From the NCBI GenBank assembly GCA_039654915.1, contig CM077594.1, forward strand, positions 16,305,001 to 16,369,000: a stretch of DNA of 64,000 nucleotides. The letters are read 5' to 3'. Every line of letters begins with the position of its first letter. Position 1 is the first letter of the stretch. The notes below the pieces were generated by a model. The model saw only the letters and a program-made list of their open reading frames with translations, was not told the origin of the DNA and ran no database searches. The position numbers and the translations under genes were made by a program. Below are positions 33,462 to 44,599 of the stretch, piece after piece. Source of the stretch: Aquilaria yunnanensis (taxonomy: Eukaryota; Streptophyta; Magnoliopsida; Malvales; Thymelaeaceae).

Positions 33462-33525
33462 AATAATAATAATAATAAATTATGTATATATATATATTTA
33501 TTTATTTATTTATTTATTTATATTT
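33462..33525. repeat. (TAA)n, (TA)n and (TTTA)n microsatellites
   Basis: Three simple runs in succession at 33462-33479, 33485-33497 and 33497-33522. They resemble the block at 3443-3720 beside the related CACTA-type fragment. Confidence 0.85.
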
Positions 33526-33593
33526 ATTAACATATATATCACATATATTAATCTATCATATATATTATACTATATAATGTATTATATATTATA

Positions 33594-34878
33594 AAGGTAA
33601 AATTCAACGGGTTTAACTTATTTTATTATGTCAAATGAATATCATATTTTAAGATTGTCATATCAAAGTACTCTATCTTATTTATCGAGTCTCAATTGGG
33701 TTGTTTCTGTCAATTTTATAGTTAAATTAGGCAGAAAATGTTGACATTGCATTAATTAATATTAAAATAAATATAAAATAACACTTTTAGTCTTTAAACA
33801 TTTCCAAATCAGTAATTTTAAACCTTCAAAACTTATGGAACATCAATATCAAACCCAAACTTTTAAAAATTCTCATTCTCACCACAAAAACATAAAAAAA
33901 ACTAACCCAAATTACAAAACAATTAACTTAAAACTGGCAAACAATTAACCTTCTGTTCAACTTCTCCCTCGCCACCAACTCGACTCATCGCCACCGATCC
34001 GACTCGCCGCAGCCGCCAACCTGACTCATCGACTCTTGGCCACTAATCACCAGATCTAGAATGAGTAGCACCAACCGACAGTCAGATCCCGAATCCGACG
34101 CCACGAACCCTTAGTCGTCGTTGCTGCGAGCCTTCGATCGTCTGAATCGCCCGACAGAGATCGCCCTAGCCAGCAGATCTCTCCTCCTCCTCCTCGTTTC
34201 TCTTTTTCCAGATCCCATCGCCGACGCTCATCCTCGATCACCACCCTCACCATTTCCGCTCCGCCGCCGTTAATATTCCACTCGGCCACCGTCTCTTCCG
34301 CTCCCCATTTCGCGACGCCATCGTTCGTCTTCACCTCTGTCTCTATCTCTTTCACCAGATCCCTCTTCCTCCACCTCCTCGTTTCTCTCTCAGCCTTTGC
34401 CTCGGTGAGCACGACAGATTCGTGGTGGACAACGACAGATTTGAGCAAAGGTGGAGAGAAATAAAGAGACAGTGATAGAAATGGTGGAGAAGACGACAGG
34501 TTCACGATTGTCGTGATCTGGCTTCGCTGTTCTTGGTTCACGGCAGCAACAAGATTTGCTCAGTTGTTCTTGGTCGTTCTGGCGAGGAAATGTGTTGAGA
34601 ATTAGGATGAAACTAGGGGGTTAACATTAAATTTAGAACTTTAAGGTCTAAAATTATTAATTGGAGAAATTTGAGGTCGATAATTATTAATTTATATTTA
34701 TTTTAATGTTAATTAATATCACACCAATAATTTCCGTCCAATTTAACAGTGCAATTAATAGAAAAGACCTAATTGGGACGTGAAATATGAGTTAAAGGAT
34801 TTTGATAGGACAACCTTAAGTTAAGGTACCAATTTGAGACAATAAAATAAGTTAAGAAACCCCTAGTGGATTTTACTC
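33594..34878. mobile_element. non-autonomous MULE with about 200 bp TIRs
   Basis: The left 200 bases (AGGTAAAATTC... TTTAACTTATTTTAT...) match the reverse complement of the right 200 bases (GAGTAAAATCC...CTTAACTTATTTTAT...), including a shared ATTAATATTAAAATAAATAT-type stretch. Flanking 9-mers TATATTATA (33585-33593) and TATATTACA (34879-34887) differ at one base and fit the 9 bp duplication of Mutator elements. The interior is GC-rich; its 161-codon minus-strand frame (34056-34541) is low-complexity and probably not a gene. No transposase is present. Confidence 0.7.
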
Positions 34879-34887
34879 TATATTACA

Positions 34888-36339
34888 ATGTACATAACAT
34901 ATATGTCATATATATTATACTATAATATAACTCAACCCATATATATAAATCATAACCTAGCCCCCCCATCTTTAACCCCATAAGTCTCCTGCCGTTCATC
35001 TCTCTCAACTCCTTCATCCACCTGCATCCTGGCCTCATTTTTCTTGGCCTTCTTTGTCGCCTCACCGTCCACTCTGTCTCCCTGTCTCACCATCCTCTTG
35101 GTCTTCTTCGTCATCTCACTGTCCCTCGTCCTCTTTCCATCATCGTCACCGTTGTTGTCCTTCGTCCTTTCCATCGACTTGCCGTTCCTTGTTCTCTCTC
35201 TATGACCATCATCTTCCATCGCCTCATTGTCCCTCAACCTCTCTGTTGCCTTGCCGTCCTTTTCGGTTCTCCCCGTTCGCCCGTTCACAGTTCACAAATG
35301 CAGCGGTGACGTAGGTGTGCAAATCTGATCAATTTTCGACTGCCGTGGATTTTCACATCACTATTCTCACCTTGCTGTCATCCATCATCTGTCATCTATT
35401 CGTGTCATCCCTGCACATTGTCATCTGTCGTGCACGTTGTGACTCGTCGCTGTTTGTCACAGTGGCTCTCTTTATTTCTTATCGTGGCTCATCATTCCCC
35501 GTCGCCATCAACCTCGAGCTCCTCCAACTCTGCCTCCTCTGCCTCAACCGCCTTGGTCTTCTCTAGATCTGGGTTTTGAAACTTTTGAATTTTAATTTTA
35601 GAATTGTTCTTTAGATATGAAATTGTTGAATTGTGATTTTTAAAATTTTTTAATTTTGATTGTTCACTTGAAATTATTAAGCTGTTCTATAGATATGATA
35701 TGATTTTTTGAACTTTTTGATTTTTTGAATTTTGTGAATTTTTATGATTTAATGGTTTGATTTTCAATAACTAGGAAACAGGAAGTAGAAAATCTGATTT
35801 TAGTGAATTATGTGGTTTCCAGTAAATAAGAAATATAATTTTAGTAAATATATTTTTGTTACAATACAAAATATATTTTGTGATTCTTACTTTTAGTAAT
35901 AATATAATATATATAAAGTTTGTAAATATAAGATATAAAATATAGTTTTTGGTAAATATAAAATATAATTTCTTTACTAAATATTTTTTAGGTAAATACA
36001 CTTGCAGTAAAATATATTTTTCTTAATATTTTTTTATTTTTTAAAAAAATTTTCCAATGGCCTCGCAATTGGAAAATTCCATTGGCTTGAGCTGTTGCCA
36101 TTTTTCCTACCCTTTAGTTGTTGCAATTTTCTAACGGCCAAAACCTTTCAACTGGTGCAAATAAATGTAGGAGTTGGTTTCAACGGCCTTTTTTTTTTTC
36201 CAACAACCATACATTGGACCGTTGAAAATTTTTTTCCCATCGCGTAATTTTTCAACGTGTCAATTTCCAATAGTTTCACGTTGAAAAAACCCAAATTTCT
36301 AATGCGAAGTCGTTGAAAAATGACATCTTTTTACTAGTG
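34888..36339 (+). mobile_element. CACTA-type fragment, right end, related to 3840-5332
   Basis: The right end TTTTTACTAGTG at 36339 reads CACTAGTAAAAA on the other strand. The 300 bases before it hold subterminal repeats (CCAATGG, CAACGGCC, CGTTGAAAAA). Further left come an AT-rich part and a CT-rich part (34960-35570), the same order as in the fragment ending at 5332. Frames in the CT-rich part are low-complexity. No left terminus was found; the MULE at 33594 sits in the AT-rich left part. Confidence 0.6.
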
Positions 36340-36639
36340 TTATATATTGCTATTGAAACTAGTGAGGAACAGAAAAAAAAATTTAGTTCAAATTGTGGGA
36401 ATTTTGATAATTTAATCTGTTTAATAGTTACCAAAATGACTATTAGGTAGCTTAAATTTAGTAGAAGTTAGATATCATATTTTTTTTAATATTTACAAAT
36501 TTGATGTCACATACTAGTAGACATTATAAAACAAGGTAATCACATTTAGGGGTAAATTGTGAGTTTTTGGAATGGAATTGGCAAACTTTATTTTCATCCA
36601 AATCTTAGGGTGTTCTTTTTAATTTACCATTACTAGAAA

Positions 36640-37500
36640 AAGGTCATTTAACGACAGTTTAACTAAAGACAGCTAAAAAAAATTGTTAATTAGAGACTGT
36701 TTAGTCCAGTGAAAGTTTAGCGACGGTTGTTAGTAACTAAATTTTAGTGACGGCTTGCCGTTGCTAATTTAGTGATGGTTAGCAGTCACTAAGTTGTCGT
36801 TAATTTAGTGATGGTTAGCCGTCGCTAAATTTAGGGATGGCTTACAGTCTCTAATTTAGTGACAGTTAGCCATTGTTAAATTTAACAAAATCCCAAAAAA
36901 TAGTAACGGTTCTCACTTGTTAATCATTTTTTATGCTAACTTGTTAATCATTTTTTATGCTAACTTGTCATCTCTTTTAACATAGATAACTTTTTCAAAT
37001 ATATATAATATAGTGGAGATATATACCTTAAAGTCTAATAAAGGTTTAGCGACAAGTAGCTGTTACTAATGTTTAGTGATGGCTTGCACTCGCTAATTTT
37101 GTTTTATGGTTAAAAAATTAATTATCTCAGTTATTTTTCTAAATTTGAATGAATAAAGTTTTAAAAGTGATGACTAGAGATTTGATTGATTACCCTAGCC
37201 AATTGGTCATATACTAGTGAAGGCTAGTTGTCACTAATTTATTGCCAGATTTAATAACGGCTTGCCTTCACTAACTTAGTGAAGGCAGACCGTCACTAAA
37301 TTATAACCATAGTTAGTAAAGGTTTGCCCTTACTAATTTAGTAACAGCTAACTGTCGCTAAATTTCGTGACAACTTGCCTTCACTAATTTAGTGACGGTT
37401 AGCAGTCGCTAAATTTAGCGACAGCTTGCTTTCGTTAATGTAGTAACAGTTAGCAATTACTAAATTTAGTGACTGGTTGCCTTTACTAAAATCCTAAAAA
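36640..37500. repeat. left subterminal repeat array of the XBAT-carrying CACTA
   Basis: More than fifteen copies, in both orientations, of short motifs like TTTAGTGACGGTTAGCAGTC and TAGCGACAGCTTGC. The array is unusually long for a CACTA end. Confidence 0.8.
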
Positions 37501-38341
37501 ATAATTTTATTTTAGTTTTTATTAAATCTATCGATTACTTATATGCTGTTAAGCTTTTCACATTTTATTTTATTTTTTATTAAATCTTGCTAACTAAATT
37601 AATTATTTTATTTTACATTTTTGTTTATTTTTAGTTTTTTATTAAATCTAGCTACATCATGGACTCCTAATTATTTATGGTTTGTTTATTGACAAATGAA
37701 TAGTTATGTTTATCCATTATTTTATATTATAGAATCTCATTGTAGCTTTGACTTATTATTAAAATAAATTATTATATTTAAAATGTTGTAGGTATTTAGT
37801 GACAGCTTACCCTTACTAATTAGCGACGATTAGCAGTCGTTAAATTTAGCAATATTTTACTTTTGCTAATTTAGCGATAGTTAATCGTCACTAAAATCTT
37901 AAAAATTAGTGACAATTAGCTTTCGTTAAGTCTCAACCATAGTATAATTTTAATAAATGTATTTATGGTGCAAAAGATTATAATATAGATTTAGATCAAC
38001 TTATGTAGGTGGTGTCTTAGTTATTTTTAAAATTTTAATATATTTACCCTTTTTTAAAAAACCTTTTTAGCAAGTTTAATTAAGGTAAGTTGTCACTAAG
38101 TTTTGGCTAAGGTTGTGAGGGCCTGACTTTTAGCCCTCGCATGTATTAGCGACGGCATTTGCTCGCTAGTTCAAAATATTTTAAGCATTAGTTATATGTT
38201 CTCCAGCAAACCATCCCCTCGCCTCCCCAGTTCGCGAAACTTTCCAGCAACAGAGGGTTTTGTCCCTCTGCGATGGTTGACCTAATTTCAATTAACTTTC
38301 AAGCAACACCTTGGAACGTCGAGACCCGAGGGAGAACCAAA

Positions 38342-39175
38342 ATGGGTAATTCTTTTGGGTGCTCCGCCTCTGGCAAGAGGTTGGTTTCGGCCGCCAGAGA
38401 CGGCGATTTCGTTGAAGCTAAGATGCTGCTGGATTGCAACCCTTGTCTCGCCAAGTACTCCACTTTCGGTGGCCTCAATTCCTCCCTCCATCTCGCTGCC
38501 ACCAAAGACCACAATTAGGTTTTTCTATATCAACTCTTACTATGTTCTTTTCTCTTTAGATGGCGAGATTATATTATTTTGATCTTTGTTTGGCTCCGGT
38601 TAGATTGTTGCTCTGTTGCTCAAGAATGGAGCTGATGTTAATTTGAGGAACTACTGTGGCCAGATGCGAGATTTGGCGATTCATTCGTCTGGCCTTCATT
38701 TCCCTTGGATGAGTTTCTCTTGATTTGTGAAGAAATGTGGGTTAATTGTTTGATTGAGATGATCTTCTCTATGATCGTGTCCTGCCTTTCATTTTTCAGT
38801 CTGTGATTCTCATGTGTCTTCAGTGCTTAAAACAAACTTTTGGGTCTTGATTAGTTCAATTCGAATGGGAGATTATTGTCTCTGTGTTTCGTTTTTACTT
38901 GTTAGCTTGCTGATCTATGTGAAGGTCACAAGCTGAATTTTGGGTACTTATTGGTATGAGAAGCTGATTTTGAATCTAATTTATGAAGCCAAATGCAGAT
39001 TTATGTGAAACTAGTGTGTTTCTACTCCTAACAAGGAAATTAGTTTTGTGTCATCTTTGATTCTGCTGACTCTGCAATTTTTTTTGCTTGTATGTTTACA
39101 AGGAGTGCCTTGATGCAAGCTTGTAGATATGGGCATTGGGAAGTTGCACAGACTCTTCTGCTTTTCAGATGCAAT
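38342..39175 (+). pseudogene. captured fragment of an XB3/XBAT33-type ankyrin RING ubiquitin ligase (exons 1-3)
   Basis: Exon 1 (38342-38518) begins [20 protein letters not shown], the N-terminus I know from XB3/XBAT33-type ligases with its myristoylation-like MGNSFGC. It continues into the first ankyrin repeat. Exon 2 (38604-38663) is IVALLLKNGADVNLRNYCGQ. Exon 3 (39104-39175) holds [20 protein letters not shown]. Introns with GT (38519) and AG (38602) remain between exons 1 and 2. Exon 1 now ends in TAG just before its donor, where a glutamate codon GAG is expected. The bases after exons 2 and 3 are AT instead of GT. Later ankyrin repeats and the RING finger are absent, so no ligase can be made. 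About 100 bases upstream of the ATG may be native 5' UTR. Confidence 0.88.
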
Positions 39176-39442
39176 ATGAGTCCTACTAATTCACTTTTTT
39201 TTCTGTCCTTTGTCATCATTCTTCTAAGATGTTGAAGCACATATGCAAAGACCATAGAATTAATGCTGTGATACTTGTTTCTTCCAAGTGTCCTTTGTTT
39301 CTAACACTTCCTTGATGTTGTATTTTATACCTGTCTCTTAACCTTTTTTGCTTCCTCCCTTTTATGGTAGAACTAAGCTCAAAACTGATATTATGACATC
39401 TTGAACAGATCAAAATTTTAATAGATTTTGTTCATGTTCCAG

Positions 39443-40230
39443 GTCAAGCTCTTGCAATTCTGTAAACATGAGAAGCAACATGAAAGATTTCGAAGAAACC
39501 TAAAGAGGCAAGCACTTCCTTATCTATTTTGAGGATTAAAACTATGATTTGCCTTTATCTTGGGAATAAAGTGAATGATTTTCATAGGATTAAAAGTGAA
39601 ATTTTAGGCTAAGGGTATGTAGTCAATATCATTAAGAAGTGGAAGTCAAAATTTTTTTTACTATTCATTACATTCTCAGCCCTTAGCTGAGAAATTAGTA
39701 ATACATTAATAAACTCTTATCTTTTGTATTTACTAGCTTTGCATTGATTTCTTAGATACCCATTTTCTGTTTGCTACAAAGCAAACTTGTTTTTCAGTCT
39801 CCGTTCCTTGTTGAACAGCAAATCAAATTCCACACCTTGAAGCTTTGAATTCAGTCTTTTCTTAACTCTATGTGCCTTCTCTTTTCTTTTACTTATTGAG
39901 TTCATTTACGTTTCCTTGAAAATTTATATATTACTACCAATCAAACCAGTAGCTATTATTCTTTGTGCAAATGTGTTTAATGTTGCTTTAATTGCCTAGG
40001 GTACATGGCTAAACTTAAATCTTATTTTATAGATGGTTAGAGTTCTCTATATTTTTTGTTAGAATTGATGGTTTATTCATTTCCTTGAACATGTTGGGAA
40101 GATGGTGTCATTTTGGATGCAGGACATAATTTTAAGGTCAAGAGTTACAATCACCTGTGTTGAAAAGACGGCTTTTGAAGGTACTTCTGAAGGTTCTTTT
40201 GTCCTCTGCTGTCAATTTGCAGTGGCAATG
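39443..40230 (+). other. exon-like sequence of unknown origin in the CACTA interior
   Basis: After a TGTTCCAG acceptor-like site, 39443-39510 reads as KLLQFCKHEKQHERFRRNLK, and another short open piece follows near 40124. They do not match the next XBAT exons as I know them. The rest of 39180-40500 looks like intron or intergenic DNA. Confidence 0.3.
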
Positions 40231-40509
40231 AGTTGCTTGTTATGATTTAGACTTCTGTTGTATAAAAGACGTCAAATAGATATTATGTACTCTTAGCATA
40301 TATAATCAAAACAGATCGCTATTACAATGTGCGAGCTTTTTTTCAAGTGTATGTATGATCTTTCGTATCTCTTGCACGACTCGATTGTTAAATGATATTG
40401 TTGATTTACTTTATATTCATGGATATCTATAATTTGCCTCTATTTTATAATTTTTGAATTGTAGGAAACAGAACAACATCATGTCTATATGTTTGTGTAT
40501 GTATAAATA

Positions 40510-40844
40510 ATTTAGTGACGGCTTGCTGTTGCCAAAAATGGTTATTGACTAATAAGGGCCAACTGTCGTTAATTTTAGCAAGGACCAGCCTTTGCTAATT
40601 AGCAACGGTTAGCCTTCGCTAATTAGTGACGATTAGTTGTCACTAACTTTCCAGTGACATACCGGTTCTGGAAAGTTAGTAACTGCATCATTGTGAACAC
40701 TAGTTGTCACTAGTTAGCGAAGGCAGCTGTCACTAAATTATTAGCGGCAAGTGAATTAGCTGTGGCATATTTAGCGATAGTTGGCTGTCACTACAACCCA
40801 TTTAACGGCACCTAGCCGTCACTAAAACCTTTTTTTTAGTAGTG
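40510..40844. repeat. right subterminal repeat array of the XBAT-carrying CACTA
   Basis: Motifs such as TTAGTGACGGCTTGC, AGCCTTCGCTAATTAG and TAGCCGTCACTAAAA repeat in both orientations up to the terminal repeat. Confidence 0.8.
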
Positions 40845-40999
40845 TACCCTATAATTAATAACATAACTAAGAGTTAATTACCTGTTAATAATATAACTAA
40901 GATGCGCTCAACACTTTAAAGAGTTAATTACCTTAGTTTACAGGCAATTCTCTAAGGGGAGTGTGGGCATGGTGAAAGATGAACCTCCATTTGAGTATA

Positions 41000-42700
41000 G
41001 AGACAGATATTAATTTGTTGTTGCAAAAAAGGAAACAAGGGTGAGGGTTATAGAGAGAAAAGTTCTTGCTTCTCTTTAAAATATTTTTTAGAGATATTTG
41101 GTAGTGAAATTTTTATTCCCATTGAAAAAAATCTTTCTTTCTCCAAGTTGAGTGGGGGAAAAGTGATGATATCATCCGCATATTCGAATTTGGGTGTAAA
41201 AACCGGGGCAATCAATCTAAGAGCAGAGGGTATCACCTGGTTCACTACCAATTTGAGAAATTTTGTTGAATTCTCAACAGAGGGCTGATGCAAGAAAAAC
41301 GAAATTCTGATGGCAGGACATCATTCTTTGGATTGAAAAGGAACAATCATGGAAGGTTTTCGAAACTGGTGGAGTTTAGAAAGGCCAACCAATCGCGAAT
41401 CATGGACATTATTCGTGAAAGGAGGAATTCAATTGGTGGAAGCGTATCTTTCAATCGGCGAGTGCTCTCTATAGAGACAAGTCGATTGAATCTGAGCAAT
41501 ATCCACGCCTGGTGCTTTTCAAATCCTGGCATTAGCGGCCTAAGGGTGGTACGGTCAGCAGCGGGACTTCAATTGGAAATGGAAAGCGAGGGGAAGCTGC
41601 AAAGGGGATTGATGGTGGTGAAGAGGTGGCCAAGAATGGAAAGGACAGGCGTGGTGGAGCATGTCTTCAATGGCAAGGTCGCAGGCTGAGGCGAGACATT
41701 GGCTTGGGAAGGTGAGAGTTCCCGGCGTTCAGTCGACATGTTCACGCGGACGCAAGGCGAAGGAAATAACTGGGAGGTGAGGAGGCCAAATAAGCTAGCA
41801 GCAGACAGAGCATCGAAGGCTGTACCAAAAAAAAAGGGGGCAGACCATCAAAGGGCAGGTTAGGTTTCTCAACCTCTTGTAGGTTTGGGCTTGGTTGCTA
41901 ACTTCTAATGGGCTTGATAATTGTGGTGCTTCTGGTCGGTCTATGTCTGATACTATTGGTGGGTTGAGAAAGAATTTTAGATTGGGTAAAAAAATCTCAT
42001 TTATTAATGGGTGTGAACATTCTAGTGTGGGTTTCAAAGCTAGTCTAGGGATAAATGATTTGTCAAACGCTTGTTACTTAAGTTTTCTTAGGGTCCTCCA
42101 TTATCTTTGGATAAGTATGGGGGTATATGGAATTGAAGAATTATCCGGCTCAAAAAAGAAATTAAGAATACAAAAGTTGGAGTAATTAATAGGAAGGATG
42201 ATTCTTATTTAATTTTTCTGGGTGCCCCTTCGATTTTGAAGTCTTTGGATGGCGGGGAGAAAAGAAATTTTGGTAACAGAAGGTACTGGTTCTTCACATG
42301 GTGACAAGAAGAATATTATGAGTTTTGAGTTGTTTGGAGTCTCGTGTTAAAATTCAAGAAAACAAATGTATCAATTTTAAGGAAATATCTTTTGATAGTT
42401 GTGACAAACTGGCTTTTTGGGATTTTAGAGAAGATTAATGAGGCTAATGATTAGCGGAAGAGGCACAAGAAAACTAGACTATAGCCAAAAAAATCGTGAT
42501 AAATGTGAACCAAAAAGATTAGAATGAGGAATTAAAGACTGGGTGTTTATTTTATGCTTATTTTCTAGGTCATGGTGGTTGTATCTCTTGGGACTAAGGT
42601 CTTTATTTATTTGGGGGTAGTAGGAATGTTTGGATTTCTAAGACTAAGGGAGGCTTATTTAGGATGCCGCATGCCTTGAGCTTGATGTATCCTCTTTATG
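41000..42700 (+). pseudogene. possible degenerate LINE / DUF4283-like remnant
   Basis: The open frame at 41288-41689 includes NNHGRFSKLVEFRKANQSRI, which resembles the start of the DUF4283-type segment common in plant LINE ORF1 proteins, but the resemblance is short. Neighbouring frames (41895-42185) have no recognised motif. No reverse transcriptase or endonuclease motif is seen. A mere chance resemblance is possible. Confidence 0.25.
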
Positions 42701-43443
42701 TCTGATGGGGTTGCTATTAGACTCACTTGTTCCAGTATCTTCTAGAACTGGAGTATTTATAATTTATTTTTTATCAATAATAGTTTTTTTTCCCTTAAAA
42801 AAACTTCTTGTTGCAAATCCTTCCTTGTACAATACATCCATATAGTTGAAACTTGCACCATCGGACCATGGTATTCCGCTCAATCCAAATGCAGCATAAG
42901 TTCATCAAAAGTGCATGTACTCTTACATTAGTCCATCCATTAGAAGTTAATAAAAATTTAACGAGCCACAAAGCCTTTGATTAGAGTGCTCGCTTACATG
43001 TAAAACTCATGCCTCCTCAATTTTTAGGACAACGTACATGCAATCCACTAGGAATGTTCATCATCTTCTTTGCTCAAGGAATTGTGAAGTTATTGACGTC
43101 CTCCGAGGACATAGGGTTTGATTGGAATAACTTTCTAAAATTAGGGTTAAATGTTGGAATAAATTATTAATGGTGATGATAACTTTTAAAAATCTCTAAC
43201 TCTAAAAATTACTGTTATATAGCCATTCGAATTTCTAATGCTAAACGCTGATACCATTAAAAGAAAAAAAGCCAAAGGATATATTAATTTGTGTTATATC
43301 TGTGAACTACAGTACAATCAAGATACTAAGTGAAGGGGAAAAGGCTTTTTGTCGATCTGTACTAATTGCTTCGGCATGCTAAGGTAATGAGTTGAGTAGT
43401 AATCTAAGGTTTTGATCCTCTAACTTGATAATTAGTAGTAATT
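42700..43443. other. anonymous intergenic sequence
   Basis: AT-rich sequence without recognisable genes or element ends. Confidence 0.5.
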
Positions 43444-43700
43444 CACTACTAGAAAAATTGTGATTTCTGATGGGAATTTTCAGCAGTTAGCCATCGAAAA
43501 TGTTGTTTCCGATGAACAGCCACCAGAAACACGTCTATTGGCTTCAAATACATCAAAAAGAAGTTTCAGATAACAACCGTTAGATTTCTGGTCAAGCAGC
43601 GACTGCAGTTGGAGATTCTGACAGACGGTGACTGTAAGATTTTCTGATGGGTAACAATTGTCAGAATTTCCAACAGATGACAGCCATTGAATTTTTTTTT
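43444..43700 (+). mobile_element. CACTA-like left terminus with subterminal repeats
   Basis: CACTACTAGAAAAATTG starts at 43444. The following 240 bases repeat motifs such as TTTCTGATGG, CAGCCA and TTTCAGATAAC in both orientations. A matching right end was not found, though similar motifs (GTCAGAAAATTTGTCATCCGG) recur at about 44465-44490. Confidence 0.5.
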
Positions 43701-43934
43701 CTTGAAAAAAATTCATTTTTTACGTGCTGCACATGGTAGCCCCTTAAATGGGCAAATTTGAAACTTTGTCCCCAGTTCACAACACGCTAGAAGTTTTGGA
43801 CTGGAACCATCATTTTGCAACGCCTGGTTTCTTACAATAATTAATTATACACATTGTCTCCATCTATTAGAAATGTTTAGTTTGGTCATAAGATTTTTAA
43901 GGGTTACACTTAAATCACCCATGGGCATAAAATT

Positions 43935-44160
43935 GGTTAGAAAGATAGGAAGGAAGAAAAAGAAAAAAAAGAAAAAGAAGTGGAAGATGGTGAGAAAGAG
44001 GAGGGAGGAAGAAGAAGAAGAAGGTAATAGTAAATAAGAAATGAGAAAAAAAAGAAAAAGAAGGTGATGATAAGGAAGAGATAAAGGGAGGAAGAATGAG
44101 AAGGAGGAGGAGGAGAAAGTTTTTTGACCAAGAGAAGAAAGATGGGAGAGAAAAAAAATG
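43935..44160. repeat. polypurine tract
   Basis: About 225 bases with very few pyrimidines on the plus strand (AGAAAGATAGGAAGGAAG and similar). The Ser/Phe/Pro-rich minus-strand frame here is low-complexity. It probably lies inside the CACTA-like sequence starting at 43444. Confidence 0.85.
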
Positions 44161-44599
44161 AGGTTTTGATGGAAGATAATGGTTATCTAATGGTAGAATA
44201 GGAGGAAAATTTTAATTCAAAATCAAAAATTAAAATTTTTATTGGGACAATCTAAAGGAACATTTTTTCAATTTTTGACGGACATTGTCATAAATATTGA
44301 ATTAAAAAATTTTAATTTTGGCACCAATTATTAGTAAAGTTTTTTTCACCGGGTGAAAATGTGGTAAAAAAATTTTCTAACAAATAACCATAAAATAATA
44401 TTCATCAGATAAAGATAAATTCAAAAAATTTCATTCCCACAAAGAAGCTTGGGTGGGGAGAAGTTTGTCAGAAAATTTGTCATCCGGAAGTATCACCTGA
44501 TGATTTTTGAAGGTTATCGCCATGGGCCATAAAAAAGGTGGCTGTGGGAATTGAGAACGTTTTAGTGATGGTTTCTAATTTTGGACCCAATTTCTATAT

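Larger units (their letters stand above)
36628..40844. mobile_element. non-autonomous CACTA element with captured XBAT exons, TSD TAC
   Basis: The left end CATTACTAGAAAAAGG (36628) and the right end CCTTTTTTTTAGTAGTG (40844) are imperfect inverted repeats of CACTA type. TAC flanks both (36625-36627 and 40845-40847). The element is 4217 bp. Both sides carry many copies of a subterminal motif near TTTAGCGACGGTTAGCCGTC, at 36650-37500, 37790-37930 and 40510-40830. The middle holds three exons of an ankyrin-repeat ubiquitin ligase gene with introns. No transposase is present, so it would need one from elsewhere. Confidence 0.9.

Noticed and set aside
34056..34541. 161-codon minus-strand frame in a MULE
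   Set aside because: Glu/Arg/Gly-rich translation of GC-rich repetitive sequence in a non-autonomous element, with no known domain.
34883..35566. Several Arg/Asp- or Ser/Cys-rich frames on both strands
   Set aside because: Mirror-image low-complexity frames over the CT-rich part of a CACTA-type fragment.
43937..44131. Minus-strand Ser/Phe/Pro frame
   Set aside because: Direct translation of the polypurine tract.
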